Positions 43,828-51,662 of a DNA stretch of 58,287 bases are shown one piece after another. The stretch is from Rhodospirillaceae bacterium (GTDB lineage: Bacteria; Pseudomonadota; Alphaproteobacteria; UBA8366), in assembly GCA_002711555.1 (NCBI GenBank), contig PARQ01000001.1:19387-77673 (forward strand). Direction: 5' to 3'. Within the stretch, counting starts at the first letter, position 1; every line of letters begins with the position of its first letter. The translations under genes were made by a program, and so were the position numbers. The notes beneath the pieces were generated by a model that did no database searches, was not told where the DNA came from, and was given only the letters and a program-made list of their open reading frames with translations.

Positions 43828-44604
43828 TCAGAGGCAAAATATTTTTCCTGGGACATCAGTAAAAATACTTGAAACGCCCATCGCAAATAGGCTCTCGGCC
43901 CTTTTTCTATTATTTATTGTGAATGCCAGTAGCTTTATCCCGGTTGATTGCACCATTTGAACTTGGCGCTGATCGAGGCTTTCTTGACTGACATGTAGGG
44001 ATGAGCACTGCATCTGCTTAATCAACGATTGCCAGTTTGCCGGAATATTGCGGACAATTAATGCCCGAGGTACCGTAGGCAAGTAGTATTTCACCAATTT
44101 GAGAGTTTTGTGGCAGAAGCTTGAAACCAATATTGTTTGCGGTTTGGAAAAATTGACGATTGTTCGGGCGACTGCACGCACAGTTTCACGTTCCCTGCCA
44201 AAAGATGATTTGATTTCCACGTTGCAGCCAAGGTCCAATTCTCTCGCAGTACCTAACGCTTGATTAAGTGTAGGAATAGTTTCTCCCGTGAAATCGGATC
44301 CGAACCAGCTTCCGGCATCAAGATCTTTCAGGGATTCGAGGCATTGATCGGCTACGAGTCCTCTGCCATTTGTTGTGCGTTCCAAAGAGCTATCGTGAAA
44401 AAGAACCAACTCATTGTCGTGGGTAAGTTGCACATCAAACTCAACCCAGCTTGTTCCAAGGCAAGCGGCTTTATGGATGCTTGCTAGTGTATTCTCCGGA
44501 GCATATCCAGCCGCTCCTCGATGTCCTATAAATTTTGGAAGGCTGAAAGCCAAGTTCTTCTCACTGTCAAACCATGAATGTTGTATAAACTTCAATGCCG
44601 CCAC
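43828..44604 (-). CDS. Glycerophosphodiester phosphodiesterase
   Basis: A 258-residue GDPD with the catalytic set HRGAAGYAPENT (His and the metal Glu), EFDVQLTHD and the second His in VLFHDSSLER. It hydrolyses glycerophosphodiesters to glycerol 3-phosphate and alcohol. No signal peptide is seen. The ATG used lies 38 bases inside the end of terC, an unusually long overlap; TTG in GTGAGAAGAACTTGG is an alternative that would shorten it. The metallophosphoesterase gene follows 89 bases downstream. Confidence 0.88.
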   Translation of the reverse strand: MAALKFIQHSWFDSEKNLAFSLPKFIGHRGAAGYAPENTLASIHKAACLGTSWVEFDVQLTHDNELVLFHDSSLERTTNGRGLVADQCLESLKDLDAGSWFGSDFTGETIPTLNQALGTARELDLGCNVEIKSSFGRERETVRAVARTIVNFSKPQTILVSSFCHKTLKLVKYYLPTVPRALIVRNIPANWQSLIKQMQCSSLHVSQESLDQRQVQMVQSTGIKLLAFTINNRKRAESLFAMGVSSIFTDVPGKIFCL

Positions 44605-45181
44605 GATAAATCATATCCCCTGCAACCCATATTATAATGGCTAAGCCGATATAAGCGATCCAACGGAAGCGATCGAGTAAGGACGCAATGAAGTTAGCTG
44701 CGAAAGCCATCAAAGCGATTGAAAGCACTAAACCAAAAATAAGAATTTCGATATGATCTCTTGCTGCTCCAGCCACTGCAAGGACGTTATCAAGCGACAT
44801 CGAAACATCTGCAATTATGATATTTAGTAGAGCCTTACGCATACTTATGTTTTGCCCCATGCCAACCTGAGTAATGTGAGATTCTTTATCCTGCTCGCCC
44901 GGGCGAATCTCTTTCCACATGCTCCAGCACACCCAAGCTAATAGTAAACCACCAACCAAAAGGAGGCCTGGGACTTTAAGAAGATACACTGTAAGTGCTG
45001 CAAAAATAATACGGAGAACAGTGGCAGTAACGATACCAAATACAATAGCTCTTCTTCGCAAATCTGGGGGTAAACCAGCCACCGCTAGGCCAATAATCAC
45101 CGCATTATCACCAGATAGCACTAGGTCTATGGCAATTACTTGGAAAAAAGCAATGACCGCTGGGCTGAAAACCGTTTCCAT
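44567..45181 (-). CDS. TerC/YjbE-family integral membrane protein
   Basis: A 204-residue membrane protein with about six hydrophobic helices. LVLSGDNAVIIGLA near residues 20-33 and SLDNVLAVAGAA in the second half are the acidic metal-binding repeats of the TerC fold. Homologues include manganese exporters and tellurite-resistance proteins. No yybP-ykoY type riboswitch is seen in the 105-base leader. The gene overlaps the GDPD gene by 38 bases. Confidence 0.85.
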   Translation of the reverse strand: METVFSPAVIAFFQVIAIDLVLSGDNAVIIGLAVAGLPPDLRRRAIVFGIVTATVLRIIFAALTVYLLKVPGLLLVGGLLLAWVCWSMWKEIRPGEQDKESHITQVGMGQNISMRKALLNIIIADVSMSLDNVLAVAGAARDHIEILIFGLVLSIALMAFAANFIASLLDRFRWIAYIGLAIIIWVAGDMIYRGGIEVYTTFMV

Positions 45182-45228
45182 AAAGAATGCCTGAAAGTAT
45201 TGAATGAGAGTTTACACGAATTGAGCGA

Positions 45229-45266
45229 TTACCCAGCGTTGGAGACCATGCTCCGACGCTGGGTAA
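45229..45266 (-). terminator. Strong hairpin after the crotonase gene
   Basis: TTACCCAGCGTTGGAG (45229-45244) and CTCCGACGCTGGGTAA (45251-45266) pair over 16 positions with one G-T wobble and a six-base ACCATG loop. It lies 20 bases beyond the stop codon of the crotonase gene on the minus strand, so it probably marks the end of the dioxygenase-cupin operon. No T-run follows on that strand, though one (ATTTTT) follows on the plus strand. It may be a processing or Rho-assisted end. Confidence 0.6.
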
Positions 45267-45286
45267 ATTGATAATTTTTGCACTAT

Positions 45287-46084
45287 CTATTCAGCCTTTG
45301 TCCGAAACTTGTTAAAGTCAGGTTTGCGTCCCTCTACCCATGCCGCCGTGCCCTCCATCCGTTCCGGTGCATCAGAAAACAGGTCGATCATGTCGCGAGC
45401 ATGAAATAAGGCAGGATATTGCATGTCATGCTTCAGGTTCATTGAAGTTTTAAGAATGCGAAGGGAGGTCGGGCTCTGATCGAGTACCTCATCGCACCAA
45501 CGGTCCACCTCATTGTAAAGTTCATTATGGGGTACAACTTTATTTACTAGGCCCATTTCCAAGGCCTCTTGTGCCGAATATTCACGTGATAAGAATATTA
45601 TTTCACGTGCTTTTCTCTCGCCAACGAAATGGGACATCAATGTGGTTCCCCAAAACATAGGAGCTCCGGCACGCTTGGATCCGTGTTGGCCCAGAATTGC
45701 TTGATCGGAAGCTATAGCAAGGTCACAGAGCATTTGTAATTGATTACCGCTGCCGATAGCACGGCCATTAACCGCAGCAATGACTGGTTTACCACACCCG
45801 CGAATAGCCTGCGCCGCTCCGAGTAATTTCCGAAAATGTGTGCGATGTGTCCCCGGACGCTTGGTCAAATGCTGCTTAACTTGGCCCCCCTCATTGAAAT
45901 GGGTATCTCCTGCTCCGGTTAACACGACAACACCGATTGATGTGTCTGAATCTGCCTCATGGAATGCGGTCATGATCTCCACAAAACTATCGCCGGTAGT
46001 TGCATTATTAATCTCTGGTTTGTTTAGAGTAATTGTTGCGACGTGGGGACGTTTCACCTCATATGTAATATCCTTAAAATCCAT
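45287..46084 (-). CDS. Enoyl-CoA hydratase/isomerase (crotonase) family protein
   Basis: A 265-residue crotonase-fold protein. Oxyanion-hole regions are GDTHFNEGGQVKQ and NGRAIGSGNQL. AIASDQAILGQHGSKRAGAPMFWGTTLM resembles naphthoate synthase/BadI-like ring-acting members more than simple enoyl-CoA hydratases. The usual catalytic Glu pair is not obvious, so hydrolase or lyase chemistry is possible. The ATG has GGAGGA upstream. It is the last gene of the TauD-3/cupin/bicupin run. Confidence 0.83.
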   Translation of the reverse strand: MDFKDITYEVKRPHVATITLNKPEINNATTGDSFVEIMTAFHEADSDTSIGVVVLTGAGDTHFNEGGQVKQHLTKRPGTHRTHFRKLLGAAQAIRGCGKPVIAAVNGRAIGSGNQLQMLCDLAIASDQAILGQHGSKRAGAPMFWGTTLMSHFVGERKAREIIFLSREYSAQEALEMGLVNKVVPHNELYNEVDRWCDEVLDQSPTSLRILKTSMNLKHDMQYPALFHARDMIDLFSDAPERMEGTAAWVEGRKPDFNKFRTKAE

Positions 46085-46113
46085 TTTTTCCTCCGTTAAG
46101 TTTCCATATATAT

Positions 46114-46911
46114 TTATTCTTCGATCTGAGCCTCTAGGAAGTCTGTAGACTCAAAATAGCAATAACGCGTTGGCTCAACTTTGGTCACGAGACTATATGA
46201 CGAACCTTTTGGAACGTGCAGAAGGTCTCCACTTCCAACAGATTTCTTTTCACCTTCTATTTCTGAATCCGCTGCACCACTCATGATGTACATGAAACGC
46301 TCATGAGGAGCGGCACTCATTTTTTCTAACTTTCCATCAGGAGAATCGACAAGCACAAAATTGATGCGGTGGCCTTCAATTATTTTGATTGCACGAGTTG
46401 ATTGAGTCGGTGCATCTGGGCCTTCACTGAGTTGATAAAAACAGTTGTTGAGCCCCTCTACCACGGCTTCCGATGCTTCGGGCATTTTCTCCTTACCGGG
46501 ATAAATACCTGCATCATGTTTTGCCGTAAGCTCATCAATGCTTGGCGCCTCATCAGGCGGGGCCTCATCTGCGGCAATTCCAGCCAACGTCCAAGTGTTA
46601 TCCTTACAATAGAGATAACTGATTGGCCCGTCCTCGCAAGCTTTCATCGAATGGCGAGCGTTTGGTGGTACATGCACGAACGTGCCTGCTTCAACAATAC
46701 GTTGGTCTTTCCCAACCACGGAGTTGATTTTACCCGAGATCGGATAGATCATCAATTCATTGGGGTGATAATGAAGTTGTGACCCAGTGCCCGCATCTTT
46801 GTTGTTATTACGAAGTGTCAGGAACTTGCCGTTTACCACTGCTCCCTTCCCTGATGACAGGTGCGGATTGGTTCGAAGTTGCTCCATATTCTCGAAACGA
46901 TAGTAAGGCAT
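46114..46911 (-). CDS. Bicupin protein
   Basis: A 265-residue protein with two cupin barrels. The first contains LHYHPNELMIY and HVPPNARHSM, giving an HxH...E...H metal set; the second has the HERFMYIMSG and HVPKGSSYSLV region with a weaker set. This layout occurs in gentisate-type dioxygenases, but the two-domain form here cannot be assigned. The ATG at 46911 has AGGAA upstream; a GTG three bases earlier is in frame. Gaps to neighbours are 26 and 29 bases. Confidence 0.78.
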   Translation of the reverse strand: MPYYRFENMEQLRTNPHLSSGKGAVVNGKFLTLRNNNKDAGTGSQLHYHPNELMIYPISGKINSVVGKDQRIVEAGTFVHVPPNARHSMKACEDGPISYLYCKDNTWTLAGIAADEAPPDEAPSIDELTAKHDAGIYPGKEKMPEASEAVVEGLNNCFYQLSEGPDAPTQSTRAIKIIEGHRINFVLVDSPDGKLEKMSAAPHERFMYIMSGAADSEIEGEKKSVGSGDLLHVPKGSSYSLVTKVEPTRYCYFESTDFLEAQIEE

Positions 46912-46937
46912 CACGGTTTCCTCGCAGTTACCACTCT

Positions 46938-47432
46938 TTAGATTGGTTTCTCGCTAAGTTTCTCTTGACCGTCTTTAGCATCGGGATGCATGCGCGGACC
47001 ATCTTCAATACCATCTACCGCCGGCCCAGAAATGCCGTGGCGGGTGTCTTTAGCCACGAAGAATATCACGTCTTCTTCAGGGGTGGCCATGCAGCTGTGC
47101 TCAGTCCCCGCTGGAATGTGGACGCAATGGCCTTGGGGGCAGAGTACCGTTTGGTCATCAATGTCACACTGAAGTGTGCCCTGAAGTACAAAATTATACT
47201 GTTCGTTCGGATGGGTGTGACGTTTAGATCCGGTCCCGGCAGCCTTATGAATATATCCAACAATCACTTTTTCGCCGAATAACGCTCCACCAAATGAGGA
47301 AGATTTTCCAGATAGTCGTTTTTTTGGTTGGATATTTGCGCTTGTTGTGTTGTCTGGTTGCATGTCGAGCGCATCCATCTTGTAAACATACTGAATTTTG
47401 CCATCGTTATAAGTCGAATATTCATTTGACAC
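46938..47432 (-). CDS. Single-domain cupin protein
   Basis: A 164-residue cupin with the metal motif KRHTHPNEQYNFVLQG followed by HIPAGTEHSC. It starts at a GTG (47432) with AAGGAGGG six bases upstream, which is stronger than the longer frame beginning at 47573 inside the TauD-3 gene. Cupins include dioxygenases, isomerases and sensors; the function is not known. It lies 41 bases after TauD-3 and 26 before the bicupin gene. Confidence 0.75.
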   Translation of the reverse strand: MSNEYSTYNDGKIQYVYKMDALDMQPDNTTSANIQPKKRLSGKSSSFGGALFGEKVIVGYIHKAAGTGSKRHTHPNEQYNFVLQGTLQCDIDDQTVLCPQGHCVHIPAGTEHSCMATPEEDVIFFVAKDTRHGISGPAVDGIEDGPRMHPDAKDGQEKLSEKPI

Positions 47433-47473
47433 TGAATTCCCTCCTTTTGGAATTTTTATTTCCAGCAAGTACT

Positions 47474-48325
47474 CTAAGCGACGTAAGCTGGCAATTCGCC
47501 ACTTACTTGCGTTCGGTAAAGAACGCGGCGAAATTTTTCTGAATCGTACGGCGTGGCTGAATGAAGAGTGCACCTATTGTCCCATATTACAAGGTCGCCA
47601 GGGTACCACTTGTGGCGATAAACGAAATCGTCATTATCTAAGAGACCCTCAATCTCTTCCATCAATGCCCACGTGGTTTTCTGATCTAATTCTCCAATGG
47701 TTCGAATTATTTCCTTATATAGAAATACTGATTTTTTCTCCGTAACTGGATGTGTAATCACAGCTGGATGCTCCACAGGTGGTACGCTTGCCAATTGTGA
47801 TTTGGTTAACGGCGGACGCTCGGGATAGAGAGCTGAATAGCGGTAATTGCGATCATGCACTGCCATTTTACCCTCAATCTGTATTCGGATCCTATTTGGG
47901 AGACTTTCATATAAGCGACGCATGTCTGCGAAAATAGTATCGCCCCCTTCGGATGGACACTCAATTCCATAGAGCAGCGTTACGTAGCCGGTCTTCTTCA
48001 AATAGGAAAGGTCTGAATGCCAAAAGTTACCGCCTCTGAATGCGCCAACCAGCTTGCCGTCTTTCTTTACGTTAGAAAGTACCCGCACCTCGGGGTATTC
48101 GGGGAATGTGTGCTCAGCAAGGTGGTGAACGTCAGGCTTTCCCCAGAGTTTGGTAAATGAAGATAGTGCTGATGGTGTTAATTTTTGCTTTGAAAAATAG
48201 ATTACTCCAAATTTATTTAGTGCCGTTTGAATTTTGGTAAATGTTTTTTCTCCGATTGGTCCGGCAAGGTCAACACCAGTGATTTGCGCAATAAAGTCAT
48301 TTTGCATTGGATTGATTGTTGTCAT
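47474..48325 (-). CDS. TauD/TfdA-family dioxygenase 3
   Basis: A 283-residue Fe(II)/2-oxoglutarate oxygenase. ITGVDLAGPI near the N terminus, WHSDLSY (HxD), the distal His in CTLHSATPY and Arg in RRVLYRTQVSG complete the active site. It leads a leftward operon with a cupin, a bicupin and a crotonase, so it probably starts or feeds a catabolic sequence. The start is uncertain: ATG 48325 gives MTTINPMQN, ATG 48337 adds four residues, and neither has a strong ribosome site. It is divergent from mtnA over 234 bases. Confidence 0.84.
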   Translation of the reverse strand: MTTINPMQNDFIAQITGVDLAGPIGEKTFTKIQTALNKFGVIYFSKQKLTPSALSSFTKLWGKPDVHHLAEHTFPEYPEVRVLSNVKKDGKLVGAFRGGNFWHSDLSYLKKTGYVTLLYGIECPSEGGDTIFADMRRLYESLPNRIRIQIEGKMAVHDRNYRYSALYPERPPLTKSQLASVPPVEHPAVITHPVTEKKSVFLYKEIIRTIGELDQKTTWALMEEIEGLLDNDDFVYRHKWYPGDLVIWDNRCTLHSATPYDSEKFRRVLYRTQVSGELPAYVA

Positions 48326-48559
48326 AAATGGGCCCATTGGAAATCTTTTAAAAAATACGAGGTACAATCGCTCTTGAGTGAACGTTGCGAAAATAGCCTA
48401 AAGTTATCAACACGGGAAGATACCTTATCAGAAGCAATTGTATTTTACAGAGTGAACCAAGCAAGTGAGGAGTGTCTGCCTTTGGATTTTCAATAATATT
48501 AAGAGGAAAAGAAAAAGAAGCAACGTAGACTTTACTTTGACATGAAGGGGCTACATTCT

Positions 48560-49675
48560 ATGAGCATGTATACAGATTCGCATGACTCCGTGACATTCGA
48601 CACCATCGCGGTCGCTGAGAACGGCTGGGCTATAGACATCCTTGACCAGACATTTTTACCTCATGATCGCGTTATAAAACGGCTGACGAAAGCTACAGAG
48701 GGGGGGGAGGCTATATCCGCCATGAGAGTGCGTGGAGCTCCTTTAATAGGTGTAACAGCAGCTTACACAATGGCTCTTGCAATGAACGAGAATGCGGGAG
48801 ATAGAAACCTACAAGGTGCCGCAGAAATATTGCGCACTAGCCGTCCAACAGCCATCAATTTAGCATGGTCAGTCGATCAAATGCTAAAACTATTGCTACC
48901 GTTAGAATATGGTGCAAGGTGTAAAGCAGCCTATCAGCGAGCTAATGAGATGGCAGGCAAAGACATTGCCACTAATTTGGCGATAGGCGAGCATGGACTG
49001 GCGGTTTTAGAGGAAATCAAAAAGAAAAAGAAAGAAGAATGTGAACCAATCAATGTGCTTACTCATTGCAATGCTGGAGCTCTTGCTACCGTGGGGTGGG
49101 GGACGGCAACAGCACCAATATATCTCGCCCATCGACGAGGTTTAAATTTGCATGTGTGGGTTGACGAAACGCGGCCACGTAACCAGGGTGCTAGCTTAAC
49201 CGCATGGGAGCTCAGCCGCAATAACGTGCCACATACTGTTATTTCCGACAATGTTGGTGGCCATTTGATGCAAAACGGTAAAGTTGATGTTTGCATTACC
49301 GGCAGCGATCGAACAACTTTAAATGGCGATGTAGTAAATAAAATTGGCACATATTTGAAAGCGCTTGCGGCGCGCGACAATGGAATACCATTCTTTGTAG
49401 CACTTCCGTCCTCAACAATTGATTGTAAGATCACTGACGGTGTAAAAGATATTCCAATTGAAAAACGCCAATCAGAGGAAGTGGCCTGGATAAGTGGAAA
49501 AACTGAAACAGGAAAAATGGAGCGCGTATGCATTGTACCCGAGGGAACACCAGTCGAGAATTATGCGTTTGACGTTACGCCAGCTAAATTTATAACCGGC
49601 CTCATTACAGAGCGAGGTATTACTGAAGCGAGTTATGCCGGGTTAACAGCATTATTTCCGGAGTATAAAAGGTAA
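48560..49675 (+). CDS. mtnA: Methylthioribose-1-phosphate isomerase
   Basis: A 371-residue protein of the eIF2B-alpha-like MtnA family, which turns 5-methylthioribose 1-phosphate into the ribulose form in methionine salvage. Diagnostic segments are AMRVRGAPLIGVTAAY, THCNAGALATVGWGTA, GSDRTTLNGDVVNKIGTY and FFVALPSSTID, with the catalytic Cys/Asp pair in CNAG and GSDR. Other salvage genes (mtnK, mtnB) are absent. The ATG at 48560 has AGGGG upstream; the frame opens 18 bases earlier without a site. A run of eight Gs (48700-48707) lies within the coding sequence. Confidence 0.93.
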   Translation: MSMYTDSHDSVTFDTIAVAENGWAIDILDQTFLPHDRVIKRLTKATEGGEAISAMRVRGAPLIGVTAAYTMALAMNENAGDRNLQGAAEILRTSRPTAINLAWSVDQMLKLLLPLEYGARCKAAYQRANEMAGKDIATNLAIGEHGLAVLEEIKKKKKEECEPINVLTHCNAGALATVGWGTATAPIYLAHRRGLNLHVWVDETRPRNQGASLTAWELSRNNVPHTVISDNVGGHLMQNGKVDVCITGSDRTTLNGDVVNKIGTYLKALAARDNGIPFFVALPSSTIDCKITDGVKDIPIEKRQSEEVAWISGKTETGKMERVCIVPEGTPVENYAFDVTPAKFITGLITERGITEASYAGLTALFPEYKR

Positions 49676-50250
49676 TGAGTACAATGAAGTGGAAAATCTG
49701 GGCGTCAGCATGGTGCGTGTCAATTTTGCTTATTATTCAACCCTCAACAGGACGGACGGTTAGTTTGGAAAATATTATTTATATGGATCTGAAAGACGGA
49801 CGCGTGGTAATCGAGTTATGGCCTGATTTAGCGCCGAAACATGTGGATCGTATCAAGACATTGGCACGTCAAAAATTTTATGATGGTGTAGTATTTCATC
49901 GGGTCATAGATGGCTTTATGGCACAAACTGGAGATCCGACGGGAACAGGTAGTGGCGGGTCAAGCTTACCCGATTTACCAGCAGAATTTAACAGTGCGTT
50001 TCATGTAGAGGGTACCGTATCTATGGCTCGCTCAGGTAATCCAGATAGCGCCAATAGCCAGTTTTTCATCGTTTTTAGTCCAGCACCGCATCTTGACGGT
50101 GGATATACCGCTTGGGGAAAAGTTATAGAGGGTATGGAGTATGTTCATGGTATAAAAAAAGGTGATAGTGATCGGAACGGATCAGTTGATAACCCTGACA
50201 GCATTTTAAAAATGCGCGTTGCAGCCGATTTAGAAAAAGGCGTAAAATAG
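49675..50250 (+). CDS. Secreted cyclophilin-type peptidyl-prolyl isomerase
   Basis: A 191-residue PPIase with an N-terminal hydrophobic signal or anchor (about residues 8-22) and no lipobox. The core has GVVFHRVIDGFMAQTGDPTGTGSGG, EGTVSMARSGNPDSANSQFFI and LDGGYTAWGKV, with the catalytic Arg in FHRV. It isomerises X-Pro bonds, probably in the periplasm. Its ATG overlaps the mtnA stop codon by one base (TAATG), so the two are coupled despite unrelated jobs. Confidence 0.88.
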   Translation: MSTMKWKIWASAWCVSILLIIQPSTGRTVSLENIIYMDLKDGRVVIELWPDLAPKHVDRIKTLARQKFYDGVVFHRVIDGFMAQTGDPTGTGSGGSSLPDLPAEFNSAFHVEGTVSMARSGNPDSANSQFFIVFSPAPHLDGGYTAWGKVIEGMEYVHGIKKGDSDRNGSVDNPDSILKMRVAADLEKGVK

Positions 50251-50369
50251 CGACCTCAAAACCTGATATAAATCGTAGGCTCGTACGTTTGGCATAGATA
50301 AATAGTTTATGTTACCAAAAAATGAGAATAATCTAGTCATAGGTACGAGTTATTGGCGGGGAATATAAT

Positions 50370-50555
50370 ATGGATGATATAGCAGCTGCATCTTCATTGG
50401 CCGGTAGGTTACAGGCGGGTATATCGACGTTGCGTCTTCAATTGCAGCAGGAGTCTGGAACCGCCACAATTGTAGAGGAGGCCGTCCAGTCAGTTTCGGA
50501 AACAGCTGCTATTGGAGAAGGTGGCGGCAGTAAACTTGTCGATATAGTCGTTTGA
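50370..50555 (+). CDS. Small hypothetical protein (YjfB-like?)
   Basis: A 61-residue open frame preceded by GGCGGGGAA at a suitable distance from ATG. The sequence MDDIAAASSLAGRLQAG resembles the N terminus of small YjfB-type putative motility proteins, but the C-terminal EEAVQSVSETAAIGEGG tail is not typical. Acidic overall, probably soluble. No paralogue is visible. Either a real small gene or a chance frame. Confidence 0.45.
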   Translation: MDDIAAASSLAGRLQAGISTLRLQLQQESGTATIVEEAVQSVSETAAIGEGGGSKLVDIVV

Positions 50556-50662
50556 ATTGTTTTTCTCTCCTGCCAAAGCCTCGATCTGACCATAGAACGC
50601 GCCCGCCATCGTCGGTCCGATCATCCTACCTGGCGAAATAAGCTAGTTTTGATCTGCACCCA

Positions 50663-51637
50663 ATGAAAAAAACGTCACTGAAAAAATATTTGCTGTTCAT
50701 CTCAAAGGCCACGGTTACCGGTCTCTTAATTTGGTTGGTCTTTACGAAGGTCAATCTTGTCGAGCTTAAACAACATTTCAGTGCCATTAAAGGTATAACG
50801 GTTGTTTACGTCTTGGCATTACTTTGCGCCCAATCGTTATTAGCAGGCATCCGTTGGCGAATTGTAATGGCGCTTTTTGATAGAGTATTTGCATTGGCCC
50901 TGACGGTTAGAATCTATTTTGAGGGCCTGTTTTTTAACCAGGCGTTACCTTCTACCGTTGGTGGTGATGGCATAAGAATATACCGCGTATTCAAGCTTGG
51001 TTTGCCATTTGGGGCAGCATTTAATGGCGTATTGCTTGACCGAGTAGCTGGATTTATCAGCCTAATAATTTTAGTAGCGGTAGCCCAACCAATTCTTTTC
51101 CGGAAAATTCAAGAGCCCCAAGCTTTAATTGCATTTTTGTTTATAACAGCCTTTGGGCTTTTTGCGATTATAATGTTATTGATGATGGGATCTCTTCCAT
51201 CAAAATTGAGTCGTTGGCGAGCTATTCGCGGTTTGGTAAAGTTATCCTTTGGTGCACGTCAATTGCTAAAAACACCAAGTTGTTCAATACCTGTTCTTGG
51301 ATATTCTTTGATTGGTCATCTGTTAATGGTGTCAGCAGCCTATCTTATCGCCATGGACATTGGAATAAACGTTAGCATCATTGACTGCATCATTATCGTA
51401 CCCTCAGTTATGCTAGTAGCTACAGTTCCGATATCAATTGGTGGTTGGGGGTTACGTGAAGGCGCTATGGTGACTGCATTTGGATTACTAGGCGCCCCCG
51501 CTGCTGAAGTTGCCGCACTTTCGGTGGCATTTGGTTTCTGTTTCATTGGGGTAAGTTTACCTGGGGGAATTCTATGGTTTTTGAATACAGACCATCATAT
51601 TTCCGATGCAGCGAGCTTGCAGGGTCGAGATTCTTGA
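50663..51637 (+). CDS. YbhN/UPF0104-family integral membrane protein (flippase-like)
   Basis: A 324-residue membrane protein of the lysylphosphatidylglycerol synthase transmembrane (UPF0104) family with about eight helices. FNQALPSTVGGDGIRIYRVFKLG and DRVAGFISL near residues 90-140 and a PISIGGWGLREGAMVTAF segment are typical. Such proteins are proposed to move lipids or lipid-linked sugars. It opens the glycoconjugate block: a methyltransferase-glycosyltransferase follows 25 bases later. Confidence 0.83.
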   Translation: MKKTSLKKYLLFISKATVTGLLIWLVFTKVNLVELKQHFSAIKGITVVYVLALLCAQSLLAGIRWRIVMALFDRVFALALTVRIYFEGLFFNQALPSTVGGDGIRIYRVFKLGLPFGAAFNGVLLDRVAGFISLIILVAVAQPILFRKIQEPQALIAFLFITAFGLFAIIMLLMMGSLPSKLSRWRAIRGLVKLSFGARQLLKTPSCSIPVLGYSLIGHLLMVSAAYLIAMDIGINVSIIDCIIIVPSVMLVATVPISIGGWGLREGAMVTAFGLLGAPAAEVAALSVAFGFCFIGVSLPGGILWFLNTDHHISDAASLQGRDS

Positions 51638-51662
51638 TAGGGTTGTCATGAAGGAAACAAGA

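Noticed and set aside
45182..45286. A yybP-ykoY-type manganese riboswitch before terC
   Set aside because: The leader contains only the 16-base hairpin; the conserved loop sequences of that riboswitch are not seen.
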